Assembly (NCBI RefSeq): GCF_001307295.1 | Contig: NZ_CP012701.1 | Location: forward strand, 124,001-188,000 | DNA: 64,000 bases | Direction: 5' to 3' | Origin: Sphingopyxis macrogoltabida | GTDB lineage: Bacteria > Pseudomonadota > Alphaproteobacteria > Sphingomonadales > Sphingomonadaceae | Shown: positions 37,349-46,794 of the stretch, one piece after another | Numbering within the stretch: the stretch's first letter is position 1 | Layout of the letters: the number at the start of each line of letters is the position of its first letter | The notes under the pieces: generated by a model | Told to the model about the DNA's origin: nothing | What the model saw: only the letters and a program-made list of their open reading frames with translations | The model's database searches: none | Made by a program: the position numbers and the translations under genes

Positions 37349-38318
37349 TCAGCCGGCAGGCTGACAAGCGGACAGCTGAACATCGATCGCGGTCCCGGGG
37401 GCGACGGTAATAGCAACCTGCCGATCCTTGGGAATGACCCACAGGATGCCGGCGAGCGTGTCGCGGATACGTGCCGCAATGGCCTCTTCTTCGCCGAGCA
37501 GCACCCGGGCCGCGAGCTCGCGCGCATCGCGCAAGAAGTGCTCGTGCTGGGTGTCCCAAGAATCTGCCTCGCTGTCGTCGCTCGCGCAGAAACAGACGTT
37601 CTCGATCAGATCGACCAGCGTTTCAGGAGTCAGCGCCGGACCCGGCACATAGGCGATGCGGATCTGATTGACACCGCTGTACCAGCCATCCTCATCCACG
37701 ACGAAGGCCACATCTGCCGGGATCCGTTCCTCGCGCTGCGTTTCGCTGGCGCGGTGGAAGACGCAGAACCTCAGTTCGATCGTCTCGGCACGCACATGGT
37801 CATCGAGCGGCGGGAAACTGCCGTTCTCGGCGATGACGTGGCCCTGCTCCCCGGCTGAAACATAGAAGCGCACGTTGCCGAGCTGATGCAGCGCGTCATA
37901 CCAGCCATAGCCTGCGTAGGCAGGATGGTTCTCGACGAGGTGCGGGCGCAAAGGGTGCTCGCGCAGCGCGCGCTCCAGTCCCTGTGCAATATCGGGCTCA
38001 AGATCCGCGACAAGGATCGTTTCCGCACCTGCTGCGACCTCCTCATATTCGACATTGACGTTGTCGCTCTCCGCGATGGCCGCATGCCAGCGGGGCAGGC
38101 AGGGGTCGGCCTCCGGCAGCGCGACCCCCAAATCGCGCGCTTCTTTCCAGTTCTCGAAGGAAAGCCGGTGCTGGCCTCTGTGCGCCAGCGCGGAATAGAT
38201 CGTGCGCTTGCACGCTACCTGCAGCGCCGCAAAGGCGGCGTTCTCGACGAATTCCTTGCGCGCCGGGAGCACAAGGGCAAGGCCCGGGGTGGCCCCGATA
38301 TCGAGCCGTGCATGGTAG
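37349..38318 (-). pseudogene. GHKL ATPase-like protein, C-terminal part (cut by IS1380 unit)
   Basis: The C-terminal part of a gene split by the IS1380 unit. The frame is open from the unit boundary and its best in-frame start is a GTG with no site, so this piece is not a gene by itself. It reads YHARLDIGATPG across the join. The N-terminal part is at 43664-44372; together they restore 557 codons. The C-terminal domain is not recognised. Confidence 0.8.
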
Positions 38319-38330
38319 CCGGTATTTGCC
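38319..38330. repeat. Degenerate far end of the IS1380 unit
   Basis: CCGGTATTTGCC, next to the left GGTAG repeat; keeps CC at the tip and the central ATT and final CC of the good end. Confidence 0.55.
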
Positions 38331-40253
38331 GCGCCACACCTGCGCCCAGCCGAGGAACACCCGCTGGTCGCCCGTCAGGCCGTCCAGCGTCGGCGCCGGC
38401 TTGCCCTGCAGCGAGATGCGATAGGCGTCCAGTCCGAGCAGCAGCCCGCCGAGGTCGGCGATGTTCTCGCCCATGGTCAGGTCGCCGTTGATCTTGGCGC
38501 CGGGCAGGATCTCCACCGCGGCGTACTGCTCGCCGAGCTTCTTGGCCTGGGCCTGGAACTTGGCCGCGTCTTCGGCCGTCCACCAGTCGGTCAGCCGGCC
38601 GTCGCCGTCGCTCTTGCGGCCCTGGTCGTCGAAGCCGTGGGTGATCTCGTGGCCGATCACCCCGCCGATGGCGCCGTAGTTGATCGCCGGATCGCCGTTC
38701 GGGTCGAAGAAGGGCGGCTGCAGGATGCCGGCCGGGAAGACGATCTCGTTCTTGGTGGACGAGTAGTAGGCGTTGATGGTCGGCGGGGTCATGCCCCACT
38801 CCTCGTCGTCGACCGGTCCGCCGAGACGGTTCACCCGGAAGGCCCAGTCGAAGGCGGCGGCCCGCTCGACGTTGCCGTACAAATCGTTCTCGACCACCCG
38901 CAGGCCGGTGTAGTCGCGCCACTTGTCGGGGTAGCCGATCTTCACGTTGAACTTGGCGAGCTTGTCGAGCGCCTTCTCCTTGGTCGGCGCGCTCATCCAG
39001 TCGAGCTTCTCGATGCGCGCCTTCATCGCCGACTTCAGGTCGGCGACGAGCTGCTCCATCTTGGCCTTGCTCTCCGGCGGGAAGTAGGCGGCCACATAGG
39101 GCTTGGCCAGAGCCTCGCCGATCTGGGAGTCCACCAGCGAAACGCCCCGCTTCCAGCGCGGCCGCTGCTCCGGCTGACCGGACAGGGTCTTCTGGCGGAA
39201 CTCGTAGAAGGCCTGGTCGAAATCCTTCGACAGGTAGGGCGCGGCGTTGTCGGCCAGGTGGAAGGCCGACCAGGCCTTCAGCGTCTCGAGCGGCGTTCCG
39301 GCGTAGATCGCGGCGATCTTCGGGAAGGCGGTGTTCTCCGCGGCGATGACCCGCTTAACTCCGCCCAGGTCCGCCCCCTCCATGAAGGCGCGCCAGTCGA
39401 AGCCGGGCGCGAACGCGGCCAGCTGGTCGACCTCGTAGGGATTGTAGGTCTTGTCGTCGTCGCGCCGCTCGGCCCGGGTCCACGACACCTTCGCGATTTC
39501 GGTTTCGAGCGCCAGGATCTGCTTGGCGGCGTCGGCCGGGTTCTCCCAGCCGGACAGGGTCAGCAGCCGCGTGATGTATTCGACGTACTTCTCCCGCTGC
39601 GGGGCGAATCGCTCGACGAGGTAGTAGTCGCGGTCGGGCAGGCCCAGGCCCGCCTGGCCGAGGTAGACGGCGTAGCGCTCCGGCTCCTTGGCGTCGTCGT
39701 AGATGTAGGCGGAGAAGAAGGAGCCGCCGAAGCTCTTCATCGAGGCGCCCATCAGCCGGGCGATGTCGTCACGGCTCTTCGCGGCGCGGATCGCGGCCAT
39801 GTCCTGGGCCAGCGGCCTGGCGCCCAGCGCGTTGACGCCGGCCTCATCCATGAAGCTGCGGTACATGGCGCCAATCTGGGCTTCTTCGCCCGTCGCCGCG
39901 CGATTGGCGGCCGCCTTGTCCAGCACCGTCCGCATGCGGTTCACCGACAGCTCGTTCAGCGCGTCGAACACGCCGAACCGCGAGCGGTCGGAGGGGATCT
40001 CCATCTTCGAGAGATAGGTCCCGTTGGAGAAGTGGAAGAAGTTGTCACCCGGCTCCACGGCCCGGTCCATGCCGGACAGGTCGAAGCCCCAGGTCCCCAT
40101 GCGGGGCGCTTCGGAGAGCTGCGGGCCGCCGCCGCCGCCGCCGGCCGTCTCGGCCTCCAGCAGGCCCGCGTGGGCGCGGTCGAAAGCGGCCGCCGGTTGG
40201 GCGGCGATGGCAAGTGCGGCCGCCGCGGCGGCCCCGAGCCAAAAGGTCTTCAT
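38319..40253 (-). pseudogene. M13-family metallopeptidase, C-terminally truncated
   Basis: A PepO/neprilysin-like peptidase with a signal peptide (MKTFWLGAAAAAALAIAAQP), the family NAYY segment, the zinc site GHEITHGFDDQG and the third ligand segment ENIADLGG. The coding region stops at the unit boundary after FLGWAQVWRGKYR, so roughly the last 50-70 residues of the family (with the conserved C-terminal tail) are missing; the frame then runs as nonsense into plasmid DNA to 38043. It is probably inactive. Codon use is more extreme in G/C than the plasmid genes, which fits an outside origin, perhaps Caulobacterales, as inference. Confidence 0.85.
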
Positions 40254-40332
40254 GAAGAAAAACACCTTGGATGATGCATAGTTGGGGCGGACCATGCCTC
40301 GCCCGGCCCCAACTTCGCTCATTACTTTTTTG

Positions 40333-41970
40333 TTAGGTGGCCGGGGCGGCCAGCGCCTTCAGCGCCATCTCCTTCACCGAGCGGTAGTCGAGCTTGCCGT
40401 TCGGCGCCCGCTCCACCTTGGCCAGCACCAGCTCGCGCGGCGCCTTGTAGTCGGCCAGGATGGACTTCACGTGGCCCGACAGGTCCTGAAGCGTGGGCGC
40501 CCGGTCCCCGACGAAGTCGACGACGGCGCAGATCCGCTCGCCGAAGCGGGCGTCCGGCACCCCGACCACCGCCGCGTCGCGCACGCCCGGGAAACGCTTG
40601 AGCGCCTCCTCGACCTCTTCGGGGAAGACCTTCTCGCCGCCGGTGTTGATCACCTGCGAGCCTCGGCCCAGCAGGGTGATGGTCCCGTCGGCCTCGACCG
40701 TCGCCCAGTCGCCGGGCACGGAGTAGCGCTGGCCCTCGAAGACCCGGAAGGTCTTCGCCGACTTCTCCTCGTCCTTGTAGTAGCCGACCGGCGTGTGGCC
40801 GCCGACCGCCAGCAGGCCGCGTTCGCCCGACCCGGGCTGGACCCGCCGGCCGTCCTCGGTGAACACCGCCGCGTTGGCGCCGACCGCGAACTTGGCGGTC
40901 TGGGCCGGGGCGGCGGCGTTGGCCATCGAGCCGGCGAGGCCCGGCGCCTCGGAGGAGCCGAGGGAGTCCATCAGCGTCACCTGGGGCATGTGCTTGAGCA
41001 GGCCCTGCTTGTTCTCGGCGCTCCACATCGTGCCCGAGGAGACGATGCCCAGCAGGCTGGTCAGCTTCCAGCGGCCCGGGTTGGCGTCGAGCGTCTCCAG
41101 CATCGGGGCGGCGAAGGCCAGGCCAACGATGATCAGGCTGGAAACCCCCAGGCGGTCCACTTCGTCGAACAGCTCGACAGCGTCGAACTTGCGCGACGGC
41201 AGCACGGCCACGGTGGTCCCGGCGTTCAGCGCCCAGAGCGAAGTATACTGCGCGGTGGCGTGCATCAGCGGGGCCACGGCCATCGTCACCGCCTGCGGCG
41301 CGCCGCTGGCGACCACGGCCTTCACGCGCTCGCCGGCCTCGGCGAGCGTCTCGAGCGGTCCCAGGCCCAGCAGCAGGTTCGCCCCGCCGCCCAGGCTCTT
41401 GAAGAGGTCCTCCTGGCGCCACATCACGCCCTTGGGCATGCCGGTGGTCCCGCCGGTGTACATCATCAGGATGTCGTCGCCCGAGCGGCCCCAGGGGGCG
41501 ACCGCCCGCTCGGCGCCGGCCGAGGCGATCGCCTCGTAGTCCTCGGCCCAGTCCGGGACCGGGTGGCCAGCTTCGGGAACGGCGAGCCAAAGCTTCACCT
41601 TCGGCAGGCCGCCGCGCACCTTGTCCGCGGTCGCTGCGAAGGAGGCGTGGAACACCACCACCTCGGCGTCGGCGTTGTCGAGCAGGTAGGTCAGCTCCTC
41701 GCCGCCGTACCGGTAGTTGATGTTGAAGGGCGCCAGGCCCGCCTTGAAGGCGGCGAAGTAGCTCTCGAGGTATTCGGGGGCGTTGTAGAGGTAGGCGCCG
41801 ACCTTCGACTGGTGAGACACGCCCGCCTCCAGCATCCGGCGGGCGAGCGCGTTGGCGCGGCGGTCGAAATCCCTGTAGCTGACCACCCGCGGCCCCTGGA
41901 TCAGGGCGGGCCGGTCCGGCGCGGCCGCCGCCACGCTCTCCCACAGGTTGGCGTAATTCCAGGCCTCCAT
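40333..41970 (-). CDS. Acyl-CoA synthetase (AMP-dependent ligase)
   Basis: A 545-residue ANL-superfamily ligase, intact inside the IS1380 unit. Core motifs: YTGGTTGMPKGV (phosphate loop), GSSEAPG (A5-like), GDWATVEADG and GRGSQVINTGGEKVFPEEVE (A8), and the C-terminal PNGKLDYRSV with the catalytic Lys. It activates a carboxylic acid, probably fatty or steroid-side-chain related, with ATP and CoA. The ATG at 41970 follows GGAGG. It is next to the truncated peptidase and downstream of the transposase on the same strand. Confidence 0.88.
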   Translation of the reverse strand: MEAWNYANLWESVAAAAPDRPALIQGPRVVSYRDFDRRANALARRMLEAGVSHQSKVGAYLYNAPEYLESYFAAFKAGLAPFNINYRYGGEELTYLLDNADAEVVVFHASFAATADKVRGGLPKVKLWLAVPEAGHPVPDWAEDYEAIASAGAERAVAPWGRSGDDILMMYTGGTTGMPKGVMWRQEDLFKSLGGGANLLLGLGPLETLAEAGERVKAVVASGAPQAVTMAVAPLMHATAQYTSLWALNAGTTVAVLPSRKFDAVELFDEVDRLGVSSLIIVGLAFAAPMLETLDANPGRWKLTSLLGIVSSGTMWSAENKQGLLKHMPQVTLMDSLGSSEAPGLAGSMANAAAPAQTAKFAVGANAAVFTEDGRRVQPGSGERGLLAVGGHTPVGYYKDEEKSAKTFRVFEGQRYSVPGDWATVEADGTITLLGRGSQVINTGGEKVFPEEVEEALKRFPGVRDAAVVGVPDARFGERICAVVDFVGDRAPTLQDLSGHVKSILADYKAPRELVLAKVERAPNGKLDYRSVKEMALKALAAPAT

Positions 41971-42213
41971 CGGCGCCTCCAATACATAAAAGCCGACATT
42001 CCCCAAGTGGCCCGCCGCTTGACTTCAAGATCGCCTGATTTTGCTCGCTGGGCAAGCGTTTTTCGCCCCGAGCGGTGTCTGTCGTCGCGCAAACGGCCGA
42101 AGTCGGGTGGATCAAGCCTCGAACCCGCAGCATTCTGGCCCGGCAGAGCCGCTTTTCCGCGCGGCAGACGGACCTGTCCTGCCGCTTTCGTTCAGCTTGG
42201 GCATGGATCGTGG

Positions 42214-43569
42214 TCATGCGCATGACGGAGGCGTTCGAAGACGGCGGATGGCGGCAAGGACGGCCCGCACCATCGGGCCGGTGACGGCGACCTCGGCCAA
42301 CTGGAAGGTAATGGCGCGGGCGTGGCGGACGACGCGGGCGCCGATCTTGATCAGCTTGAGTTGCAGGCTGGTCAACGACCAGTCCGCCATGGCCTCGGGC
42401 AGTTCGATGCAGCGCAGGAAGGTTGCCAGGTTGTAGGCCAGCGCGTGCAGTTGCAGCCGCACCTCGTTGTGCCGGAACTTCCGGCATGACAGCCGCGTCC
42501 AGCGAAAGGCATATTTGCCTTCCTTGATGTGCTGCTCTGCGGTGCCGCGCTGGTTGTAGAACCTCACCACCCAGTCTGGCTCCATCGGCAGGTTGGTGAC
42601 GATGAAGCCGACTTTGGGGAACAGCTCGCCCGGATGCCATTCGATCTTGGCGATGACGCGGCGCGGCTTGTCCCAGGACGCCGCCTGATACTCGAAGTCC
42701 TCGAAGAACCGTTTGACCTTGGTCAGCGAAGGCCGTCCCACGGGCCGTGTCAGCCGATGCGCGATCTTCTCGCGCAAGACGGCGTTGGCGGGCAGACGGA
42801 TGGCGTAGAAGAACCTGGCTTCTTCCAGCCGCATATAGATCGCGGGGATCGCGTAGGCAGCGTCGGCCCGGAAGAAGCGTCCACCAAGGTCGCGGCCAGC
42901 ATATCGGGCAATGACGGGATCAAGGACATCCCGCCAGCCATCGGCGCTGTGGACATTGCCGTTACGCAGGGCGCAGCGCTCCAGCATGCCAAACTGGTTG
43001 AACAAGAAGATGGGGTGATAGCAGGTGCAGTCGAAATGCCCGTTCCAGGCAGTACCTTCCTGATCGCCGTGGGTGGGGCTGACCGAGCTGTCCATGTCCA
43101 GCACGATGTATTTCAACCCGTTGCGGTCATGAAACCGGTCGATCCATTGGCCGTTCAGATCGGCCAGCGCCGCCCGGTTCGCGGCCAGAGCCAGCGTCTC
43201 GGTCTCGAACCGTCCCATCTGCGATGCCGAAGCAGCTTGCGCCTCGACGGCCCTGCCGCCAACGACCTGACGCATCACGGGATCGAGGGCCAAGCGGTCG
43301 GCATCGTTCACATCCTCGTATCCGGCCAGTCGTCCGAACACCGATTGCCGGAACAATCCGTCAAGCCGATGGAGCGTGTTCTTCCCGGTGCGGCTGTCTC
43401 GCAGCGCCTCCGACGCCAGATTGGACAGGCCGAGCACGTCATCAAGCTCGCGCATCACCAGCAGGCCACCGTCTGAACTGATCTGCGCACCACGGAACTC
43501 CAGACGCACACGGCGGTCGAAATCAACCCGATCTCCCCGCGCCAAGCCCGCACCCTCCAGGTGATCCAT
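42214..43569 (-). CDS. IS1380-family transposase
   Basis: A 451-residue DDE transposase. Typical pieces are ISSDGGLLVMRELDD, YIVLDMDSSVSPTHGDQEG (D), RADAAYAIPAIY (D), and FYNQRGTAEQHIKEGKYAF (E), in order. It is full length. The upstream end of the element is a good IS1380-type terminal repeat (43652-43663). The terminal repeat expected just after the gene is not clear: the best candidate is a CATTCT core at 42131-42136. Transposition from the far end would explain the captured genes. Confidence 0.93.
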   Translation of the reverse strand: MDHLEGAGLARGDRVDFDRRVRLEFRGAQISSDGGLLVMRELDDVLGLSNLASEALRDSRTGKNTLHRLDGLFRQSVFGRLAGYEDVNDADRLALDPVMRQVVGGRAVEAQAASASQMGRFETETLALAANRAALADLNGQWIDRFHDRNGLKYIVLDMDSSVSPTHGDQEGTAWNGHFDCTCYHPIFLFNQFGMLERCALRNGNVHSADGWRDVLDPVIARYAGRDLGGRFFRADAAYAIPAIYMRLEEARFFYAIRLPANAVLREKIAHRLTRPVGRPSLTKVKRFFEDFEYQAASWDKPRRVIAKIEWHPGELFPKVGFIVTNLPMEPDWVVRFYNQRGTAEQHIKEGKYAFRWTRLSCRKFRHNEVRLQLHALAYNLATFLRCIELPEAMADWSLTSLQLKLIKIGARVVRHARAITFQLAEVAVTGPMVRAVLAAIRRLRTPPSCA

Positions 43570-43651
43570 GAAACGCGCCCCTCGCAGCCGTCAACGCCAT
43601 GATTTATATGCGAAATATCACGATTACGACAGCGAAATCAGCGACTTACTT

Positions 43652-43663
43652 GGAGAATGTGGG
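43652..43663. repeat. IS1380 terminal repeat next to the transposase start
   Basis: Reads CCCACATTCTCC on the minus strand and abuts the right GGTAG repeat. It matches the ISEcp1 end pattern CC-N-A-N-ATTCT-N-C. Confidence 0.65.
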
Positions 43664-44372
43664 GGTAGGTCTTGCCGCCAAGGCTCTCCGAGACGCTGGC
43701 AAGCTTGCGGGTGAGCGCCATCCCATGGAAATTCGTCGTGGGGTCCTGGTGGTATTCGCGCCCCTCGAACACGCCGATCTGGCTGCCGTTCCACTCGGCA
43801 ATGTAGATCGCCTTTGCGAGAAAGTCCTCGCGCGGCACGTGCGCGCCATTGAAGAACACCGGCAGCGGGTAGAACTTCGCGACCTCGCGCAGAATCCGCT
43901 CGGTCGTCTGCTCGCTCACCCCGGGCATCAGGAAGGTGATGGTCGTCCCAACCGGGCGAGCCAGGGGCACCACGGCAATGTCCTGCGCACCGGTCCAGCC
44001 ATCCGCTGGGACATGGACCGACCATCCGGTGTCGGCATCGGCATGACGCGTGCTGATCCGGGTATCCTTGCCCGCCAGGCTGAAGACACCCATGCCTGCC
44101 GGGTCTTCGGCCTCATGGATGTGCTGGCTCCAGCCCGAATCCCCCAGCGCAATCATGGTCTGGGGATCGGCTACCCCGGACCCATCATCGACAAGGGTCA
44201 GGCGCGCTCCGTCCTGATCCGCGCAGCAGGCGATATCGATCCGGGAAGCGCCAGCGCGGCGACTGTTCTGGAGGAGCTCGCCGAGGATATCGCCGATGGT
44301 TCCGTTAAAGAGGCGCGTGACTTTGGTGATCGTCTTCGGGCTGACGCTGGGTCGGATGACTGTCAGGTTCAT
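43664..44372 (-). pseudogene. GHKL ATPase-like protein, N-terminal part (cut by IS1380 unit)
   Basis: This piece holds the ATP-binding HATPase core: ILGELLQNSRRA (N-box), LTLVDDGSGV (G1) and GMGVFSLAG (G2). Such GHKL proteins are related to histidine kinases, MutL and Hsp90-type ATPases. The frame runs into the transposon end and stops at 43638. Joined with 37349-38318 through one GGTAG copy it makes a 557-residue protein (GGKTYHARLDIG across the join). The ATG at 44372 follows AAGGA. A purine-rich box lies 30 bases upstream. Confidence 0.82.
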
Positions 44373-44401
44373 GGCAAAGGGTCCTTCATCGCACTGGTTC
44401 G

Positions 44402-44423
44402 CCCTTCCCCTCCCCCTTCCCTC
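44402..44423 (-). promoter_or_regulatory. Purine-rich G-tract box, site 4
   Basis: GGAGGGAAGGGGGAGGGGAA on the minus strand, 30 bases upstream of the GHKL gene start. Confidence 0.5.
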
Positions 44424-44475
44424 CAGATCGGCGGATCGATGCCTGGCCATAGCCGGGCGGCCTTCGGCGAGCTCT

Positions 44476-45111
44476 TCAGCCCACTCGTTTCGGTCGCAGG
44501 GCATCGGGCATCGGGATGATCTCGTGCGCCGTATCGCGCAGCGCCGTGACCTCGCCGCGCGCGGCGTAGAGGTCCTTCGCGATCAGCGCGCAGACTTCTG
44601 CCTCGCCATAAGTTGGCCGGCCAAGGTGATCGACGCGCTCGACTTGCCGGGCAATCACGCCGACTTTGCCTTCCGGCACCCATTCGGCCCAATCGCCCCA
44701 GGCGCTGGTCACGCAGAATTCGCCGATCGCGGCGATGTAGGCCTTACGCGTCCGCAGGATCGCAGAGGAATTCTCCTCTACGGCCTCGCCGGTGAAGGCG
44801 CTGAAGCGGTCCGGGTGCCAACATTTGGCGGTATCGCGGGCAAGCTGCAGGAAGCCCGCGGAGCAGGAGCCCTGCCGTTCTAGCTCGCTGGTAAAGGCAA
44901 GGATCGGGAGCGCCCAATCGCAGTCTTCTTCGTAGGACCCGCCCTCGATCTGTAGCGCCGGCGGCATGGCGGCCTGTCTCTGATCGGACAGAATGATGCC
45001 GCCGTGGCTGGCGGTCATCACCGACCAAATGCCCGGGCCAAGCTGATCGGCCTGCTGGACGGCGCCCCAGATCGATGTCGATGGGCGCGGCGACGGAGCG
45101 AAGCTTGTCAT
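44476..45111 (-). CDS. DUF7007-like plasmid protein
   Basis: A 211-residue protein similar in pattern to DUF7007: PGIWSVMTASHGGIILSD, then SYEEDCDWALPILAF. Family function is unknown. The C-terminal part (FCVTSAWGDWAEWVP) is beta-rich. The start is next to a perfect GAGCGAAC/GTTCGCTC hairpin (45112-45140) and a purine-rich box, so translation may be controlled. Confidence 0.7.
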   Translation of the reverse strand: MTSFAPSPRPSTSIWGAVQQADQLGPGIWSVMTASHGGIILSDQRQAAMPPALQIEGGSYEEDCDWALPILAFTSELERQGSCSAGFLQLARDTAKCWHPDRFSAFTGEAVEENSSAILRTRKAYIAAIGEFCVTSAWGDWAEWVPEGKVGVIARQVERVDHLGRPTYGEAEVCALIAKDLYAARGEVTALRDTAHEIIPMPDALRPKRVG

Positions 45112-45143
45112 GAGCGAACTCTCTTTCTTCCGGTTCGCTCACA

Positions 45144-45160
45144 TCCTCCCCCTCCCCTTC
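45144..45160 (-). promoter_or_regulatory. Purine-rich G-tract box, site 5
   Basis: GAAGGGGAGGGGGAGGA on the minus strand, 33 bases upstream of the DUF7007-like gene. Confidence 0.5.
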
Positions 45161-46445
45161 ACTCGAGAAGGCGGCGGGCTTGGCTGATAATTGCCTCAGG
45201 CGTCACGCTGCTGACGGCCATGGATACGACAAGCCCGGCCTGACCGAGACGCTCGCGCTCGATGCTGCGCAGCTCAAGATAGTCAGCATCATCCGACTGC
45301 AGGATCTGGAGCGCGAACTTGCACTCCACCCCGCTATGCTCATCGAGCAGCGCCACCAGGAAATCCGGCCTCGCTGAGCCCGCAGCCAGCGTTATGTCAA
45401 AGAGGACCTTCTTGACCGCCATCCTGACACCGAGACGGCGCAGTTCATACTGGGCCTGTTGGAGCGCGCGCAGCACGTCGCGATCATGGTCGCGCTCGGC
45501 GGGCACGAACTGGTTTCCGCTGAAGACGGGCTGGGCATAGGCGCGCAGCGCAAGGTATCCTTCGCGCCGGCTGTGCTCGCCGACGACAGCAAGCACCAGA
45601 AACGGGGGCTCGACCTCGGCCCGGATGATCCCGGTGTGCTGGATGCGATTGCGGATTTCGACAGTTCCGAGCCCCGTCACCACCTCGCTGGATGTGACCT
45701 CGCTCGCTTCGAGAAGCAGAAAGGCCTGCGGTGCAAACTCGGGCGGCCAGGTCTCGGCCGCAGCCCGCAATCGGGCATGGACGCGCCGTTTCTCGTAATC
45801 GATCGCGTTGGTGTAGAGATGATCCGACAGCCGAATGCCCGGCGCGATGTCGAGGCCCTGAGCAGCGCGCTTGAGGTGGCGCATTTCTTCGCTGATCGAG
45901 CCTGCGCGCCTGCCACTGGGCGGTAACTCGCGCAGGATGTTCGACCCTGCGCGTTCGAGCAGAAGCCAGAGCAGCTTGCCGAGGCGCGGGATGGCGACGC
46001 CGCGTGAGCGATCGTCAGGCTCTATGTCCTCTGGCCTCTGCGCAAGCTTCTCCGGTGCCTTCTGGTGTGCGCTGAACAGGCCTTTTGGCAGGCCGATGGC
46101 ATAAAGCGAATCCTTCACGGTCTCGCGGATGCGCGGTGGCGCCTGCGGTAGATGAAACGGGCAACCTGAATCGTGGCCAGGCCGTGAAGTAAGACGCCGG
46201 AGGTAATAGGTCTCCTGAAAACTGAGATATGCCGCGCTCATCAGCGGCGGTGGCCGCTCTGCCCCAAGGCAATCGCAGGCGATCCACTTGTGGTTCTCTC
46301 GCGCGGTGGAGACCAGTGAGACGCAAGCGCGGTGGTCGGCCTCGCTGCCCCGGCCTGTATACCAGCGCACCAGCGCAGCCTTCAGCTCGTCACTGATGGC
46401 GACCCTGCCGGTCTTTCCTGTGGTGTCCTTACCTACCAGCCACAT
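45159..46445 (-). CDS. DUF1173-like plasmid protein with possible nuclease core
   Basis: A 428-residue protein. The N-terminal part (IACDCLG, AAYLSFQETYYLRRLTSRP and HDSGCPF) matches the Cys-containing pattern that I associate with DUF1173. Near the C-terminus, RPDFLVALLDEHSG-VECK has the spacing of a PD-(D/E)xK nuclease site. It starts at 46445, 28 bases from a LexA-type box that lies between it and a divergent gene, so it may be part of the plasmid SOS regulon. Nuclease activity is inference from three residues. Confidence 0.55.
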   Translation of the reverse strand: MWLVGKDTTGKTGRVAISDELKAALVRWYTGRGSEADHRACVSLVSTARENHKWIACDCLGAERPPPLMSAAYLSFQETYYLRRLTSRPGHDSGCPFHLPQAPPRIRETVKDSLYAIGLPKGLFSAHQKAPEKLAQRPEDIEPDDRSRGVAIPRLGKLLWLLLERAGSNILRELPPSGRRAGSISEEMRHLKRAAQGLDIAPGIRLSDHLYTNAIDYEKRRVHARLRAAAETWPPEFAPQAFLLLEASEVTSSEVVTGLGTVEIRNRIQHTGIIRAEVEPPFLVLAVVGEHSRREGYLALRAYAQPVFSGNQFVPAERDHDRDVLRALQQAQYELRRLGVRMAVKKVLFDITLAAGSARPDFLVALLDEHSGVECKFALQILQSDDADYLELRSIERERLGQAGLVVSMAVSSVTPEAIISQARRLLE

Positions 46446-46473
46446 GCATGATCACGCCTTGACCCTGTCGCTT

Positions 46474-46488
46474 GTTCACGATATGTTC
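46474..46488. promoter_or_regulatory. LexA box between divergent genes
   Basis: GTTCACGATATGTTC fits GTTC-N7-GTTC exactly and lies in the 67-bp gap between the DUF1173-like gene and a small plus-strand gene. Confidence 0.6.
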
Positions 46489-46512
46489 ATAATCTGCAGG
46501 AGCCCACAAATA

Positions 46513-46776
46513 ATGAACAAGGTCTTTGATATCGGCAAGTTCGACCTCGATGTCACGCTGCGCGACGCGGCGCTTGATCCGAATTGCCGTCCAACCAAGC
46601 GCATGCTCGCCAATGCCTCGATCGGAGTGGAGCCGTTCGATGCTTATTACTCAGCGCGCGAGCTCTATGAGACCTTGCAGGGCGTCTTTCAGGGCCTGAT
46701 GGCCCTGTTCCTGCCCGCAATGCCGACTTTACCGAAGGCCCATCGTGGTATCTCGATCCCGGTCTTGGAGGGATGA
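46513..46776 (+). CDS. Small hypothetical protein beside a LexA box
   Basis: An 87-residue frame starting MNKVFDIGKFDLDVTLRD; the first two thirds look protein-like and the last part overlaps the antisense of the RES gene end. No recognised family. The LexA-type site ends 24 bases before its ATG. It could be a truncated gene. Confidence 0.4.
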   Translation: MNKVFDIGKFDLDVTLRDAALDPNCRPTKRMLANASIGVEPFDAYYSARELYETLQGVFQGLMALFLPAMPTLPKAHRGISIPVLEG

Positions 46777-46794
46777 TCGAGGAATAAGCGGCCA

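Larger units (their letters stand above)
38319..43663 (-). mobile_element. IS1380-family transposition unit with captured genes (5345 bp)
   Basis: The unit is bounded by the 5-bp repeat GGTAG (38314-38318 and 43664-43668). The tip next to the transposase start reads CCCACATTCTCC on the minus strand (43652-43663), which resembles the IS1380-family end (ISEcp1 CCTAGATTCTAC). The far tip reads CCGGTATTTGCC (38319-38330) and matches the first at only 7 of 12 positions. The cargo is an acyl-CoA synthetase gene and a truncated peptidase gene, on the same strand as and downstream of the transposase. The layout is that of ISEcp1-type one-ended transposition. Confidence 0.82.

Noticed and set aside
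37349-38272. 307-residue frame with a GTG start as a stand-alone gene
   Set aside because: The frame is open to the transposon edge, and joining with 43664-44372 restores one larger gene; it is a fragment.
38637-40274. 545-residue plus-strand frame opposite the M13 peptidase
   Set aside because: Low-complexity antisense sequence; the peptidase frame on the minus strand carries the zinc site and signal peptide.
42124-42138. CCCGCAGCATTCTGG after the IS1380 transposase gene as the native second end
   Set aside because: Shares only the CATTCT core and needs a gap to align, so I do not claim it as the terminal repeat.
40282-42640. Very long open frames on both strands over the acyl-CoA synthetase gene (647 aa plus, 772 aa minus)
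   Set aside because: Shadow frames of a GC-rich gene; only the 545-residue frame has ligase motifs and a ribosome binding site.
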